Source of the DNA: an uncultured beta proteobacterium
Lineage (GTDB): Bacteria; Pseudomonadota; Gammaproteobacteria; Burkholderiales; Burkholderiaceae_C
Length of the DNA stretch: 40,356 nt
Assembly: GCA_903853895.1 (NCBI GenBank)
Contig: CAINUX010000256.1
Location: forward strand, 1-40,356
Direction: 5' to 3'
Shown here: one piece after another, positions 9,443 through 18,718 of the stretch
Layout of the letters: each line of letters begins with the position of its first letter
Position numbering within the stretch: position 1 is the first letter of the stretch
Made by a program: the position numbers and the translations under genes
Notes under the pieces: generated by a model
Seen by the model: the letters and a program-made list of their open reading frames with translations, nothing else
What the model was told of the DNA's origin: nothing
Database searches by the model: none

Positions 9443-9985
9443 ATGAAACACGACTACGACGCCCAGCACCTGAACATTGACGCCTTTGCCCGCGCACAGG
9501 GCCGCATCGAAGGCAGTCAGAATCTGGCCGACTTTGGCCGTCTTTTGGACGAGGCACAAGGAGATGCGTCGCAAAAGACCGCGTACTTTACTGCGCAAGG
9601 CGCGGTTCGCCCGGACGGCGGCTCCGGCGAACAGATATGGCTCGTGCTGACGGGTGAAGTGGCGCTGCCACAAATTTGCCAACGTTGTTTGGGGCCAGTG
9701 GACGTCCCGGTCCTGTTCCATCGGGAGTTCCGCTTTGTGGCAACCGAGGAGCTCGCAGAATCGGAGGATGAGGCATCCGACGAAGATGTTATGGTGTTGA
9801 GTCGCGATTTCAACTTGCTAGAACTGATTGAAGATGAGTTGTTGATGGCTCTGCCGGTGGTTCCCAAGCACGAGGTGTGCCCCGACCCAGTCACACTGCA
9901 GGTTGCGGACCCAGATTTTGTGGAAGAGGCATCCGAGAAACCCAATCCCTTTGCGGTGTTACAGCAGCTCAAAAACAAGGGCTAG
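9443..9985 (+). CDS. yceD: YceD/DUF177 family protein (large rRNA accumulation protein)
   Basis: A 180-aa DUF177 protein. Members lie next to rpmF and, in E. coli, support 23S rRNA accumulation. It has the conserved core QICQRCLGPVDVPVLFHREF, an acidic stretch (EELAESEDEASDEDV), then the family's ELIEDELLMALPVVPKH with the following CPDP and a C-terminal NPFAVLQQLKN. ATG 9443 was chosen because it begins the family homology and lies outside maf; the open frame upstream of it is antisense to maf. It likely forms one transcription unit with rpmF and the fatty acid genes. Confidence 0.88.
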   Translation: MKHDYDAQHLNIDAFARAQGRIEGSQNLADFGRLLDEAQGDASQKTAYFTAQGAVRPDGGSGEQIWLVLTGEVALPQICQRCLGPVDVPVLFHREFRFVATEELAESEDEASDEDVMVLSRDFNLLELIEDELLMALPVVPKHEVCPDPVTLQVADPDFVEEASEKPNPFAVLQQLKNKG

Positions 9986-10121
9986 CCTCAATCTTTGCTT
10001 TGGGCTATAATGTGAGGCTTAGCGTGTGAAATCTGTCGCGCTTTTTACTAACCCCCAGTGTTGCTTTTTGCTTGTATTCTGAATTGAGCAATGGCGCAGC
10101 ACCCCTGCTGAGGAGCCGACC
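9986..10121 (+). promoter_or_regulatory. Intergenic promoter region upstream of rpmF
   Basis: A perfect -10 hexamer TATAAT is at 10006-10011. The -35 at 17-bp spacing (9983-9988, TAGCCT) is poor, so promoter strength is uncertain. The rpmF ribosome site GAGGAG is at about 10109-10114, just before ATG 10122. This would let rpmF and plsX-fab genes be transcribed independently of yceD. Confidence 0.45.
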
Positions 10122-10304
10122 ATGGCCGTCCAACAAAACAAAAAGTCACCTTCCAAGCGCGGTATGCACCGCTCGCACAATGCTTTGGTTGTTCCAGGCA
10201 TTGCTGTGGAATCCACCACGGGTGAAACCCACCTGCGCCACCACATCAGCCCCACTGGTTTTTACCGTGGCCGCAAGGTGCTGAAGACCAAAGCCGAAGC
10301 CTGA
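10122..10304 (+). CDS. rpmF: 50S ribosomal protein L32
   Basis: A 60-aa basic protein with the L32 start [19 protein letters not shown], the central [12 protein letters not shown] and a short tail. It is a structural protein of the large subunit. This version lacks the zinc-ribbon cysteine pairs found in many L32 homologues, as usual for the C-minus proteobacterial form. The gene is followed by a terminator-like hairpin and then plsX. Confidence 0.96.
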   Translation: MAVQQNKKSPSKRGMHRSHNALVVPGIAVESTTGETHLRHHISPTGFYRGRKVLKTKAEA

Positions 10305-10320
10305 TCAAGGTTTTTTCCGC

Positions 10321-10364
10321 AAAGCCCGGAGCTGCAGATTCTGTAGCGTCGGGCTTTTGTTGTT
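10321..10364 (+). terminator. Terminator-like hairpin after rpmF
   Basis: Arms AAGCCCG (10322-10328) and CGGGCTT (10350-10356) enclose a second complementary pair, GCTGCAG/CTGTAGC, followed by a TTTTGTTGTTT stretch. It probably terminates or attenuates part of the transcription before plsX. Confidence 0.65.
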
Positions 10365-10415
10365 TCTGGCCAATAGGTTTTGTTGGATGTTTTCTCTTTT
10401 TTGGGTGTCTGCCCC

Positions 10416-11441
10416 ATGATCACAATTGCTGTTGACTGCATGGGAGGCGACCATGGTCCCCAAGTCACATTGCCGGCCTGTCGCCTCTTTCTGGACCAGC
10501 ACCCTGAGGCTGCTCTCATTTTGGTGGGACTTGCGGATGCCTTCAGCGGATTTTCCCATCCCCGCGCCCAGATCGTGGCGGCCAGCGAAGTGGTGACCAT
10601 GGATGATCCGTTGGAAATTGCTTTACGCCGCAAGAAGGACTCGTCCATGCGCGTGGCGATCCAGCAGGTCAAGGACGGCAAGGCTCAGGCAGCTGTTTCT
10701 GCGGGCAATACAGCCGCGTTGATGGCAATCTCTCGTTACATCCTGAAGACGATCGATGGAATCGAACGTCCCGCCATTGCGGGGCAAATTCCGAATGCCA
10801 CCGGCGGCGCCACCACCGTTCTTGATTTGGGAGCCAATGTGGACTGTACGGCAGAGCATTTGCTGCAGTTCGCCGTCATGGGGTCGGCTTTGGTGTCCGT
10901 TTTGAGCAATAAGGAGTCACCCACGGTTGGCTTGCTCAATATTGGCGAAGAAATCATTAAAGGTAACGAAACGATCAAGAAAGCTGGTGAACTGTTGCGT
11001 TCTGCTGCCAAAGCGGGTGACTTGAACTTCTTTGGCAATGTTGAGGGGAATGACATTTTCAAGGGCGGCGTGGACTTGGTGGTTTGCGACGGATTCGTGG
11101 GGAATGTGGCATTGAAGACCAGTGAAGGACTAGCGGCCATGATCGGTAGTTTCTTGAAGGCTGAGTTTTCCCGTAATATTTTCACCAAAATGGCTGCAAT
11201 TGCCGCTTACTCGGTGTTAAATGCGCTTAAAAATAGGGTTGATCACCGGCGATACAACGGCGCAGCATTGTTGGGTCTGCGCGGACTGGTGTTCAAGAGC
11301 CACGGTTCGGCCGATGTGTTGGGTTTTGGGTTCGCCTTGAACCGGGCGTATGATGCAGCCCGAAACAACTTGCTTGACCGTGTACAGGTTCGTATCGCGC
11401 ATGCGGCGCCATTGCTGGCAACCGCTGAAAGCGTGCAGTAG
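10416..11441 (+). CDS. plsX: Phosphate acyltransferase PlsX
   Basis: A 341-aa PlsX, which converts acyl-ACP and phosphate to acyl-phosphate for phospholipid synthesis at the membrane. Family motifs are [14 protein letters not shown] at the start, [49 protein letters not shown], and [18 protein letters not shown] chose ATG 10416 because it begins the conserved N-terminus; a TTG 36 bp upstream would add unconserved residues. It stands in the plsX-fabHDG-acpP-fabF cluster. Confidence 0.93.
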   Translation: MITIAVDCMGGDHGPQVTLPACRLFLDQHPEAALILVGLADAFSGFSHPRAQIVAASEVVTMDDPLEIALRRKKDSSMRVAIQQVKDGKAQAAVSAGNTAALMAISRYILKTIDGIERPAIAGQIPNATGGATTVLDLGANVDCTAEHLLQFAVMGSALVSVLSNKESPTVGLLNIGEEIIKGNETIKKAGELLRSAAKAGDLNFFGNVEGNDIFKGGVDLVVCDGFVGNVALKTSEGLAAMIGSFLKAEFSRNIFTKMAAIAAYSVLNALKNRVDHRRYNGAALLGLRGLVFKSHGSADVLGFGFALNRAYDAARNNLLDRVQVRIAHAAPLLATAESVQ

Positions 11442-11468
11442 TCTGTCCGGGTGTCATCAGCCCCCAAC

Positions 11469-12446
11469 ATGAAACGATATTCACGAATTACAGGCACTGG
11501 CAGCTATTTGCCCCCGCGCAGACTGACCAATGCTGATTTGGTGGCGGAGTTGGCAGCCAAAGGGGTTGAAACGTCTGATGACTGGATCGTAGAGCGTACC
11601 GGCATTCGCGCCCGGCATTTCGCGGCCGATGGCGTGTACAGCAGTGACTTGGGATTGGAAGCGGCGAGAAGTGCACTTCAGGCGGCGGGTCGCAACCCGC
11701 AAGACGTTGATCTCATCATTGTCGCCACGTCGACTCCGGACATGGTTTTCCCGTCCACTGCCTGCATTCTGCAAAATAAACTCGGAGCCAATGGTTGCGC
11801 GGCATTTGATGTGCAGGCCGTGTGCAGTGGTTTTGTCTATGCATTGGCGGTCGCCGACTCCATGATCCAGACCGGTGCCGCCAAATGCGCATTGGTGGTG
11901 GGTGCTGAGGTATTTTCCCGGATTCTGGATTTCAATGACCGCACCACCTGTGTGCTGTTTGGTGATGGCGCCGGTGCTGTGGTGCTGGAAGCATCTACGA
12001 CACCCGGCATTTTGGCCAGTGATTTGCACGCCGATGGCAAGCATGTGGGCATCCTGTGTGTCCCCGGGCATGTGTCCGGAGGCGCCATTTTGGGTGACCC
12101 TCTGCTCAAGATGGATGGGCAAGCGGTATTCAAGTTGGCGGTGGGCTTGCTGGAGAGTGCCGCCAAAGCCACGTTGGCGAAGGCCAACCTGACCGAAGCC
12201 GACATCGACTGGCTGGTTCCGCACCAGGCCAATATCCGCATCATGCAAAGTACGGCACGCAAGCTCAAACTCTCCATGGACAAGGTGGTCGTCACCGTCG
12301 CGCAGCATGGCAATACCTCGGCTGCGTCCATTCCCCTTGCATTGGATACGGCGGTACGTTCCGGTCAGGTCAAGACCGGCGAAACGCTCTTGCTCGAAGG
12401 CGTTGGCGGCGGGTTCACCTGGGGTGCATTGCTCCTGGTTTTGTAG
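11469..12446 (+). CDS. fabH: 3-oxoacyl-ACP synthase III (KAS III)
   Basis: A 325-aa FabH that condenses acetyl-CoA with malonyl-ACP to start fatty acid synthesis. The catalytic triad is visible: Cys119 in [13 protein letters not shown], His in [11 protein letters not shown] and Asn in [12 protein letters not shown]. The start [17 protein letters not shown] at ATG 11469 fits the family better than the in-frame GTG at 11451. The TAG stop codon (12444-12446) and the last codons lie inside a copy of the dispersed repeat, so the present C-terminus ...GALLLVL appears to be set by the repeat. Confidence 0.93.
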   Translation: MKRYSRITGTGSYLPPRRLTNADLVAELAAKGVETSDDWIVERTGIRARHFAADGVYSSDLGLEAARSALQAAGRNPQDVDLIIVATSTPDMVFPSTACILQNKLGANGCAAFDVQAVCSGFVYALAVADSMIQTGAAKCALVVGAEVFSRILDFNDRTTCVLFGDGAGAVVLEASTTPGILASDLHADGKHVGILCVPGHVSGGAILGDPLLKMDGQAVFKLAVGLLESAAKATLAKANLTEADIDWLVPHQANIRIMQSTARKLKLSMDKVVVTVAQHGNTSAASIPLALDTAVRSGQVKTGETLLLEGVGGGFTWGALLLVL

Positions 12447-12486
12447 CTGCTCACGCAATATTGACGAGGGCTAGCGGCCTTTTTTA
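12431..12486. repeat. Dispersed repeat copy spanning the fabH stop codon
   Basis: The palindrome module is degenerate (GCTCCTGG...TTGTAGC, 12431-12447). The second module is well kept: TGCTCACGCAATATT, then GACGAGGGCTAGCGGCC and a T-run. It ends 14 bp before the fabD start. Confidence 0.6.
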
Positions 12487-12499
12487 TGGTTGAATTTCT

Positions 12500-13450
12500 A
12501 TGAAACAATTCGCATTTGTTTTTCCCGGTCAAGGCTCGCAGTCGGTGGGAATGCTGGACGCTTGGGGCGACCATGCTGTGGTGGCGCAGACACTGCAGGA
12601 AGCGTCGGACGCCTTGGGCGAAGATGTTGCCAAGCTCATCCACGATGGCCCCAAGGAGGCGCTGTCCCTGACCACCAATACACAGCCAGTCATGTTGGTG
12701 GCGGGTGTTGCTGCCTATCGGGTCTGGATGTCGGAAGTGGGCATCGCCCCCGCAGCGGTGGCTGGGCATTCCCTGGGTGAGTACACGGCGCTGGTGGCGG
12801 CCGGGGCGTTGACATTGCAGCAGGCCGCGCCGCTGGTGCGACTGCGCGCCCAGGCCATGCAGGAGGCTGTGCCCGTTGGGGTCGGCGCAATGGCCGCCAT
12901 ATTGGGCATGGATGCCGCCAAGGTGCGAGCGGGTTGCCTGGAGGTGACACAGTCGTTTGGTGCCGGCTCACCGGAAATTGTCGAGGCCGTCAATTTCAAC
13001 GACCCCGCGCAGACCGTGATTGCGGGCAGCAAGGCTGCGGTCGAAAAGGCCTGCGAAGTGCTCAAGGCCAACGGGGCCAAGCGGGCCTTGCCTTTGCCGG
13101 TGTCTGCACCCTTCCATTCCCGTCTGATGCAACCTGCCGCCGAGAAGCTCAAGGAGCGCCTGGTATCGGTTGCGTTGGCCGCACCACAGATTGCGTTGGT
13201 CAACAATATCGATGTCGCGGTTGAAACCGATCTCGACCGGATCCGCGATGCGCTGTACCGCCAGGCTTTCGGCCCAGTGCGATGGGTGGAATGCGTGCAG
13301 GCGATCAAGTCACGGGGCCTGACTACACTGGTGGAATGCGGACCTGGAAAGGTTCTGGCCGGAATGGTCAAACGCATTGACCCAGAACTTACCGGTCTGG
13401 CGCTGTTTGATCCCGCCAGCTTGCAAGATACAAAAGGTGCATTGGAATGA
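12500..13450 (+). CDS. fabD: Malonyl-CoA:ACP transacylase
   Basis: A 316-aa FabD that loads malonyl groups onto ACP. The start MKQFAFVFPGQGSQSVGML holds the conserved GQGSQ, the nucleophile elbow is AGHSLGEYTAL with Ser91, and the catalytic His lies in VSAPFHSRLM. The C-terminus has GLTTLVECGPGKVLAGMVKR. It overlaps fabG by 4 bp (ATGA), a sign of coupled translation. Confidence 0.95.
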   Translation: MKQFAFVFPGQGSQSVGMLDAWGDHAVVAQTLQEASDALGEDVAKLIHDGPKEALSLTTNTQPVMLVAGVAAYRVWMSEVGIAPAAVAGHSLGEYTALVAAGALTLQQAAPLVRLRAQAMQEAVPVGVGAMAAILGMDAAKVRAGCLEVTQSFGAGSPEIVEAVNFNDPAQTVIAGSKAAVEKACEVLKANGAKRALPLPVSAPFHSRLMQPAAEKLKERLVSVALAAPQIALVNNIDVAVETDLDRIRDALYRQAFGPVRWVECVQAIKSRGLTTLVECGPGKVLAGMVKRIDPELTGLALFDPASLQDTKGALE

Positions 13451-14193
13451 ACGAAGTGAAATTTGAAGGGCAGGTTGCCCTGGTGACCGGAGCGTCGCGC
13501 GGTATCGGGGCAGCCATCGCCCTGGAGTTGGCCCGCAAGGGCGTGATAGTCATCGGAACCGCCACAACGGACGCCGGTGCGACCAAGATATCGGAAGCCC
13601 TGGCCGCTTTTGAAGGCTGTTCGGGGCGCGTGCTGGACGTTACGCAGGGCGCTGCCGCTGAGGCACTGGTTGATGCTGTCGTCAAGCAATATGGCGGATT
13701 GCAGGTGTTGGTGAACAATGCCGGCATTACGCGCGACAACCTGGCCATGCGCATGAAAGATGACGAGTGGGACGCGGTGATGGAAGCCAATCTCAAGGGT
13801 GTCTTTCGCATGAGCCGTTCGGTGATGCGGACCATGATGAAGCAGCGCTATGGCCGCATCATCAACATCACCTCTGTTGTTGGTGCGTCGGGGAACCCCG
13901 GTCAAGCCAATTACGCGGCTGCCAAGGCCGGAGTAGCGGGCATGACACGGGCATTGGCCCGCGAATTGGGCTCGCGTAACATCACCGTCAATTGTGTGGC
14001 GCCTGGCTTCATTGAAACCGATATGACGGCCGGCCTGCAGGAAGACCAACAAAAGGCCTTGCTGGGCCAGATTCCCCTGGGGCATCTTGGGAAACCTGCC
14101 GACGTGGCCCATGCTGTTGCATACTTGGCGTCGCCACAGGCCAGTTACGTGACTGGCCAGGAGCTGCATGTCAATGGTGGCATGTACATGTAG
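13447..14193 (+). CDS. fabG: 3-oxoacyl-ACP reductase
   Basis: A 248-aa classical short-chain dehydrogenase that reduces 3-oxoacyl-ACP with NADPH. Features are the cofactor loop VTGASRGIGAAIA, the VLVNNAGITRDNLAMRM segment typical of FabG, catalytic Ser in NITSVVGASGNPGQ, the YAAAKAG Tyr/Lys pair and the FIETDMT lid. Its length matches FabG. It starts inside the end of fabD. Confidence 0.95.
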   Translation: MNEVKFEGQVALVTGASRGIGAAIALELARKGVIVIGTATTDAGATKISEALAAFEGCSGRVLDVTQGAAAEALVDAVVKQYGGLQVLVNNAGITRDNLAMRMKDDEWDAVMEANLKGVFRMSRSVMRTMMKQRYGRIINITSVVGASGNPGQANYAAAKAGVAGMTRALARELGSRNITVNCVAPGFIETDMTAGLQEDQQKALLGQIPLGHLGKPADVAHAVAYLASPQASYVTGQELHVNGGMYM

Positions 14194-14288
14194 TGCATTG
14201 AAGTTCAGCCGATTTGTCCGTTCGGCTACCCAGTTAGAGTTGAGGCTCTAAGGCCGGGTAAAATTACGGATTCTTTTACAACCCTTAG

Positions 14289-14537
<249 letters not shown>

Positions 14538-14567
14538 TAAAGTTTTTCGCCGCATGGTGATGCTGCT

Positions 14568-14614
14568 CGGGTCGGAGCAAGGCGTAGCGATAGGGCTGCA
14601 GACCTTCCGACCCG
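14568..14614. repeat. Inverted repeat between acpP and fabF
   Basis: Perfect 9-bp arms CGGGTCGGA (14568-14576) and TCCGACCCG (14606-14614) enclose a 29-nt loop. The pair lies 31 bp after the acpP stop. It could fold in the transcript and set the acpP:fabF ratio. Confidence 0.6.
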
Positions 14615-14618
14615 GAAC

Positions 14619-14643
14619 ACGGCCGTTTCACACGGTTTTTTTT
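14619..14643 (+). terminator. Weak terminator-like element after acpP
   Basis: A short CCGT/ACGG hairpin (14623-14635) is followed by an eight-T run (14636-14643). The stem is short, so partial termination is more likely than complete. Confidence 0.45.
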
Positions 14644-14667
14644 GACCTAAGCTGAAAACTGATTGCT

Positions 14668-15912
14668 ATGTCCCGTCGTCGCGTTGTTGTCACTGGTTTG
14701 GGTTGTGTCAGTCCCGTAGGAAATACGGTCGCCGATGCCTGGTCAAATGTGCTTGCCGGGAAATCCGGCATCGGTTTGATCACCCGTTTTGATGCATCCT
14801 CCTTCTCCTGCAAAATTGCGGGCGAGGTCCGCAATTTTGATCTGGATTCGTATATCAGCCCGAAAGAAGCGCGGACCATGGATTCTTTCATCCACTACGG
14901 TATCGCCGCGGCGATGCAGGCAGTGGTGGATGCGGGGCTGCCAACGGGCGATGCGCTGGGCGAGGAAGAAGCCACGCGCATTGGTTGCGTGATTGGCTCG
15001 GGTATTGGTGGCCTGCCCTTGATCGAAAGCATGCATACCGAGTACACGAATCGCGGTGCACGCCGCATTTCGCCATTTTTTGTGCCAGCGACGATCATCA
15101 ATATGATCGCTGGTCACGTCTCCATGAAGTATGGATTCAAAGGTCCCAATATTGCCATCGTGACGGCCTGTACCACCGGTTTGCACTGCATTGGTGACGC
15201 CGGGCGCATGATTGAATATGGTGACGCCGACGTCATGATTGCAGGTGGTGCTGAAGCCACAGTGTCTCCTCTCGGTATTGGCGGTTTTGCTGCCATGCGC
15301 GCGTTGAGCACGCGCAATGATGATCCTGCGACAGCATCGCGTCCCTGGGATAAGGATAGGGACGGGTTTGTGCTCGGAGAGGGTGCGGGCGTGCTGGTGC
15401 TTGAAGAGTACGAACACGCTATCGCACGTGGCGCCAAGATTTATGCAGAATTGGCGGGTTTTGGCATGAGCGCCGATGCCGGGCACATGACGGCTCCAAA
15501 CATGGATGGCCCGCGCCGTGCCATGCTGAGCGCGCTGCGCAATGCAGGGGTGAACACCGATCAGATTGATTATCTCAATGCGCACGGCACGTCGACGCCT
15601 TTGGGCGATTTGAACGAGACGAATGCAATCAAGGCCGCACTGGGCGATCACGCCAAAAAAATTGTCGTCAATTCGACAAAATCCATGACAGGCCACTTGC
15701 TCGGCGGCGCTGGCGGTATAGAGTCGGTGTTCACGGTGCTGGCTGTGCACCACCAAAAGAGCCCGCCGACCATCAATATTTTCAATCAGGACCCGGAGTG
15801 TGACCTGGACTATTGTGCCAATGTTGCTCGCGATATGCGGATCGATGTAGCGGTCAAGAACAACTTTGGTTTTGGTGGCACCAACGGTTCCCTGGTGTTC
15901 AAGCGCGTCTGA
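14668..15912 (+). CDS. fabF: 3-oxoacyl-ACP synthase II (KAS II)
   Basis: A 414-aa FabF that elongates acyl-ACP with malonyl-ACP. It shows [20 protein letters not shown] at the start, the nucleophile Cys168 in [16 protein letters not shown], the two catalytic histidines in [11 protein letters not shown] and [12 protein letters not shown], and the C-terminal [16 protein letters not shown]. Its size is normal for KAS II. It ends 26 bp before the small membrane-protein gene that leads into rpoE. Confidence 0.96.
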   Translation: MSRRRVVVTGLGCVSPVGNTVADAWSNVLAGKSGIGLITRFDASSFSCKIAGEVRNFDLDSYISPKEARTMDSFIHYGIAAAMQAVVDAGLPTGDALGEEEATRIGCVIGSGIGGLPLIESMHTEYTNRGARRISPFFVPATIINMIAGHVSMKYGFKGPNIAIVTACTTGLHCIGDAGRMIEYGDADVMIAGGAEATVSPLGIGGFAAMRALSTRNDDPATASRPWDKDRDGFVLGEGAGVLVLEEYEHAIARGAKIYAELAGFGMSADAGHMTAPNMDGPRRAMLSALRNAGVNTDQIDYLNAHGTSTPLGDLNETNAIKAALGDHAKKIVVNSTKSMTGHLLGGAGGIESVFTVLAVHHQKSPPTINIFNQDPECDLDYCANVARDMRIDVAVKNNFGFGGTNGSLVFKRV

Positions 15913-15938
15913 ACGGCACGGATCTCCCGTTATTGGAC

Positions 15939-16412
15939 ATGCGTCGGGCCCCTGCGGTCAGCTATTCAGCCATCCGGTCACGCTGGCAGGGGCGATTCAT
16001 CGCTTTGATGTCCGTTGTGGCCCTGGGCCTGCTCGGTGCATTCGTCTTTGAGCAAGCTGAGATTGATGTGCGGACCGTTGCAATGGCCAGCACTTCGCTG
16101 GCGGTCGGCGCTTTTGCCTTGCACGTATGGCAGAAGTCGCCGTATGGCACTCTGCATTGGGATGGGCAACATTGGTTTTGGAGCGGATTCGAAGTTCATC
16201 GCCCTTGCCGCTTGGCGTTGCTGTTGGACTTTCAGCGTGTTGTGGTTGTATCCGTAGTCGGTGATGACAAAAGAGTGACCTGGTTGTGGCTCGAAGCAAG
16301 TCGAGGCAATCCGGCCTGGCTACCCTTGCGACGGGCGATTGTCGCGAGGCAAACGGAGGCGGCGGGTGAAAGGGAATTGCCTGATTCGGCCGACCAGGCT
16401 CCTGTGCCGTGA
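15939..16412 (+). CDS. Small two-helix membrane protein upstream of rpoE
   Basis: A 157-aa protein I do not recognise by name. Two hydrophobic helices lie near the N-terminus (RFIALMSVVALGLLGAFVF and VAMASTSLAVGAFALHVW), then a soluble part rich in Trp (HWDGQHWFWSGFE) with LLLDFQRVVVVSVV. The layout of two close helices followed by a beta-rich tail resembles YgfX/CptA-like proteins, but I cannot prove it. ATG 15939 was chosen since earlier codons are inside fabF. Its TGA overlaps the GTG of rpoE, so it is probably translated together with the sigma factor. Confidence 0.75.
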   Translation: MRRAPAVSYSAIRSRWQGRFIALMSVVALGLLGAFVFEQAEIDVRTVAMASTSLAVGAFALHVWQKSPYGTLHWDGQHWFWSGFEVHRPCRLALLLDFQRVVVVSVVGDDKRVTWLWLEASRGNPAWLPLRRAIVARQTEAAGERELPDSADQAPVP

Positions 16413-17032
16413 AAGAAGATCCGACAGTCCTCTCCCAGGATAGCGATACCGTGCTGGTGCAACGCACGGTGGCGGGCGATCAACGGGCGTATGGCCTTTT
16501 GGTTCTGAAGTACCAAAGGCGCATCCAGCGACTCATCGGTCGCATGGTGCGGGACGTCGATCTGGTTGAAGACATTGCGCAAGAAACCTTTATCCGCGCC
16601 TATCGTGCACTGCACCAGTTCCGCGGAGATGCCCAGTTCTACACCTGGCTGTACCGCATAGCCGTCAATACGGCCAAAAAATTCCTGTTGGAACTCAAGC
16701 ACGACCCCACTGTTTCGGAAAGTTTCTTGGCAAATGATGACGAAGATGAAACTTCCCGGAAAAAAAATGAACCAACGGCAGATGAAGGTCCGGAGTCAAT
16801 TCTGGCAGCCAAGGAGATTGCTGCGGTGGTCAACGCTGCCATGGACGATTTGCCGGAGGATTTGCGGCAGGCCGTCACGTTGAGAGAGATCGAAGGTTTG
16901 AGTTATGAAGAGATTGCTACTGCCATGAACTGCCCTGTGGGAACTGTCCGTTCACGTATCTTTCGCGCACGTGAGGCCATCTCCGCGCGTGTCAGACCCA
17001 TGTTGGACAGGCAGACAGGAAAACGGTGGTGA
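16409..17032 (+). CDS. rpoE: RNA polymerase sigma-E factor (ECF family)
   Basis: A 207-aa ECF sigma factor of the RpoE/AlgU group, which directs the envelope-stress regulon. Region 2 has VEDIAQETFIRAYRALHQF and YTWLYRIAVNTAKKFL; region 4 has LREIEGLSYEEIATAMNCP and GTVRSRIFRAREAI. An acidic linker (NDDEDETSRKKNEP) lies between them. The GTG start overlaps the upstream stop. The next three genes encode its anti-sigma factor, the anti-sigma partner and the HtrA protease, the standard sigma-E circuit. Confidence 0.95.
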   Translation: MKEDPTVLSQDSDTVLVQRTVAGDQRAYGLLVLKYQRRIQRLIGRMVRDVDLVEDIAQETFIRAYRALHQFRGDAQFYTWLYRIAVNTAKKFLLELKHDPTVSESFLANDDEDETSRKKNEPTADEGPESILAAKEIAAVVNAAMDDLPEDLRQAVTLREIEGLSYEEIATAMNCPVGTVRSRIFRAREAISARVRPMLDRQTGKRW

Positions 17033-17043
17033 GGGATATGCAT

Positions 17044-17640
17044 ATGAATGACCAGATTTCGCTGGCAAACCAGCGTGTTTCAGATTTGGCAGACGGCTGC
17101 TTGCCTGATGGCCCTGATGGCGATGCGCTGGGAGCGTTGTTGTCCGATCCGCAGTCGTTCCAGACTTGGCATGCCTACCATCTGGCAGGCGACGTGTTGC
17201 GCAGTGCTGAATTGGCCCCATCGCGCGGGGACCTTGCCTTTCTGGAGAGGTTTGAACGCCGATTGGCGCTGGAGCCTCTGCGTCCTGCGATTCCGGCTCA
17301 GGCTCGTGAAGCCGTCAATGCTGTCGGCGAAAGTGCCAATACATCCCTGTTTCGTTGGAAAATGCTGGCCGGCCTAGCCTGTACCGCGTTGGTGGGGGTA
17401 ATCGGCTTGAACCAATGGACCCGACCCGGTATGCCAAATGGCGCACAAATGGCGGTGAATGCCCCCGCTCTCTCGTCCGAAGTTCCCGTCGTTGTGGCCA
17501 ACGAAAGTTTGGGCCCCATGATGCGTGACCCCCAATTGGACGAATTGATGGCCGCGCATCGACAGCTCGGTGGGCACTCCGCGTTGCAAGTCCCCGCTGG
17601 CTTCTTGCGCAATGCAACGTATGAAGGACCGGCTCGGTGA
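17044..17640 (+). CDS. rseA: Anti-sigma-E factor RseA/MucA
   Basis: A 198-aa single-pass inner-membrane anti-sigma factor. The N-terminal cytoplasmic part matches the RseA_N domain (SLANQRVSDLADGCL, then WHAYHLAGDVLRSAEL). A transmembrane helix is at MLAGLACTALVGVIGL, and the periplasmic tail has DPQLDELMAAHRQLGG. ATG 17044 is chosen for its spacing from GAGGG at 17031-17035; GTG 17026 and ATG 17038 are in frame. Sigma-E is expected to be held by the N-terminus and freed by regulated proteolysis. It overlaps rseB by 4 bp. Confidence 0.9.
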   Translation: MNDQISLANQRVSDLADGCLPDGPDGDALGALLSDPQSFQTWHAYHLAGDVLRSAELAPSRGDLAFLERFERRLALEPLRPAIPAQAREAVNAVGESANTSLFRWKMLAGLACTALVGVIGLNQWTRPGMPNGAQMAVNAPALSSEVPVVVANESLGPMMRDPQLDELMAAHRQLGGHSALQVPAGFLRNATYEGPAR

Positions 17641-18647
17641 AGCGCTGGTTCGGTCAGTGTGTTGCGCTGTTTGCGATCTGCGCAAACGCACTGTTTTTCC
17701 ACGCGAGCGCCTTCGCGCAGCCTGCAGGGGCTGATCTCACGCTCAATGCCTGGCTCAACCGTGTGCATCAGGCCGCGCGACAGAGCGTTTACACAGGAAC
17801 CTTTGTTGTGTCCTCTGGCAACAATATGGCCAGCGCGAGAATTTGGCACGTTTGTGACGGGTCCCAGCAACTTGAACGTGTGGAGTCATTGAGCGGTACG
17901 CCTAGAGCCATCTTTCGACGCAATGATCAGGTCGTCACCTTCTTTCCCCAATCGCGGGTGGCTGTGGCGGAAGTGCGTGAATCACTAGGTCTGTTTCCCA
18001 ATCTGCTCAAATCTACGGATTCTTCCATCGGTGACTTTTACCGTCTGAAGGCGCTCGGAGTCGACCGCATCGCCGGATTCGATGCCGACGTTTTTGAACT
18101 GACTCCCAACGATCGATTGCGCTATGGCTACCGGGTATGGAGTGAAAAGAAGACCGGTCTCATTGTCCAACTGCAGACGCTGGACGTAAACAGCAAAGTA
18201 CTAGAGCAGGCCGCATTTTCTGAGCTGCAACTGGACGCCCAGGTGAATGTGGGTAAATTGTCTCGCTCGGGCAGCACAGAGGGGTACCGTGTTTTACGCC
18301 CAGATTTGCAGAAGACGACTGCCGATGCACTGGGGTGGGTATTGCGGCGCCCCGTTGACGGCTTTAAACCCATGGGATGTTACCAACGCCCCGCTGCAGC
18401 TCCTTCGGGTGGGGCTGGCATTGGTCAGAGCACGATGCAGTGGGTTTTTTCTGATGGGGTTGCCACCGTGTCCCTGTTCGTGGAAGCCTATGACAGCCGT
18501 CGCCATTCCCGTGAGGGTTTTACCGATATGGGTGGGGCTACGCATACCCTGGCCCGTAGGATTGAGGAATGGTGGACAACCGCAATAGGGGAAGTTCCGC
18601 CGGAAACCTTGCATGCTTTTGCACAGGCTCTTGAACGTAAAAAATGA
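17637..18647 (+). CDS. rseB: Periplasmic sigma-E regulatory protein RseB/MucB
   Basis: A 336-aa exported protein. Signal peptide: KRWFGQCVALFAICANALFF followed by a SAFAQ cleavage region. Then comes the MucB/RseB lipid-binding-like domain (LNRVHQAARQSVYTGTFVVS), SARIWHVCDGSQQLERV, and the C-terminal domain with PVDGFKPMGCY and VSLFVEAY. It binds the periplasmic tail of RseA and shields it from proteolysis. The GTG start overlaps the rseA stop. Confidence 0.9.
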   Translation: MKRWFGQCVALFAICANALFFHASAFAQPAGADLTLNAWLNRVHQAARQSVYTGTFVVSSGNNMASARIWHVCDGSQQLERVESLSGTPRAIFRRNDQVVTFFPQSRVAVAEVRESLGLFPNLLKSTDSSIGDFYRLKALGVDRIAGFDADVFELTPNDRLRYGYRVWSEKKTGLIVQLQTLDVNSKVLEQAAFSELQLDAQVNVGKLSRSGSTEGYRVLRPDLQKTTADALGWVLRRPVDGFKPMGCYQRPAAAPSGGAGIGQSTMQWVFSDGVATVSLFVEAYDSRRHSREGFTDMGGATHTLARRIEEWWTTAIGEVPPETLHAFAQALERKK

Positions 18648-18718
18648 GTCTCTATTTGGAACTCTGCAAACACTGTCCACTCTATGGCAGGCATAACATT
18701 TTGAATGAAAGACTGACG

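Noticed and set aside
12715..14169. 484-codon minus-strand open frame opposite fabD and fabG
   Set aside because: It is antisense to two certain genes and its predicted protein is low-complexity without any domain.
18644..18718. Start of mucD at the ATG overlapping the rseB stop
   Set aside because: It would put a polar, Cys-containing stretch before an otherwise normal signal peptide; the start at 18719 gives a standard export signal. It remains possible.
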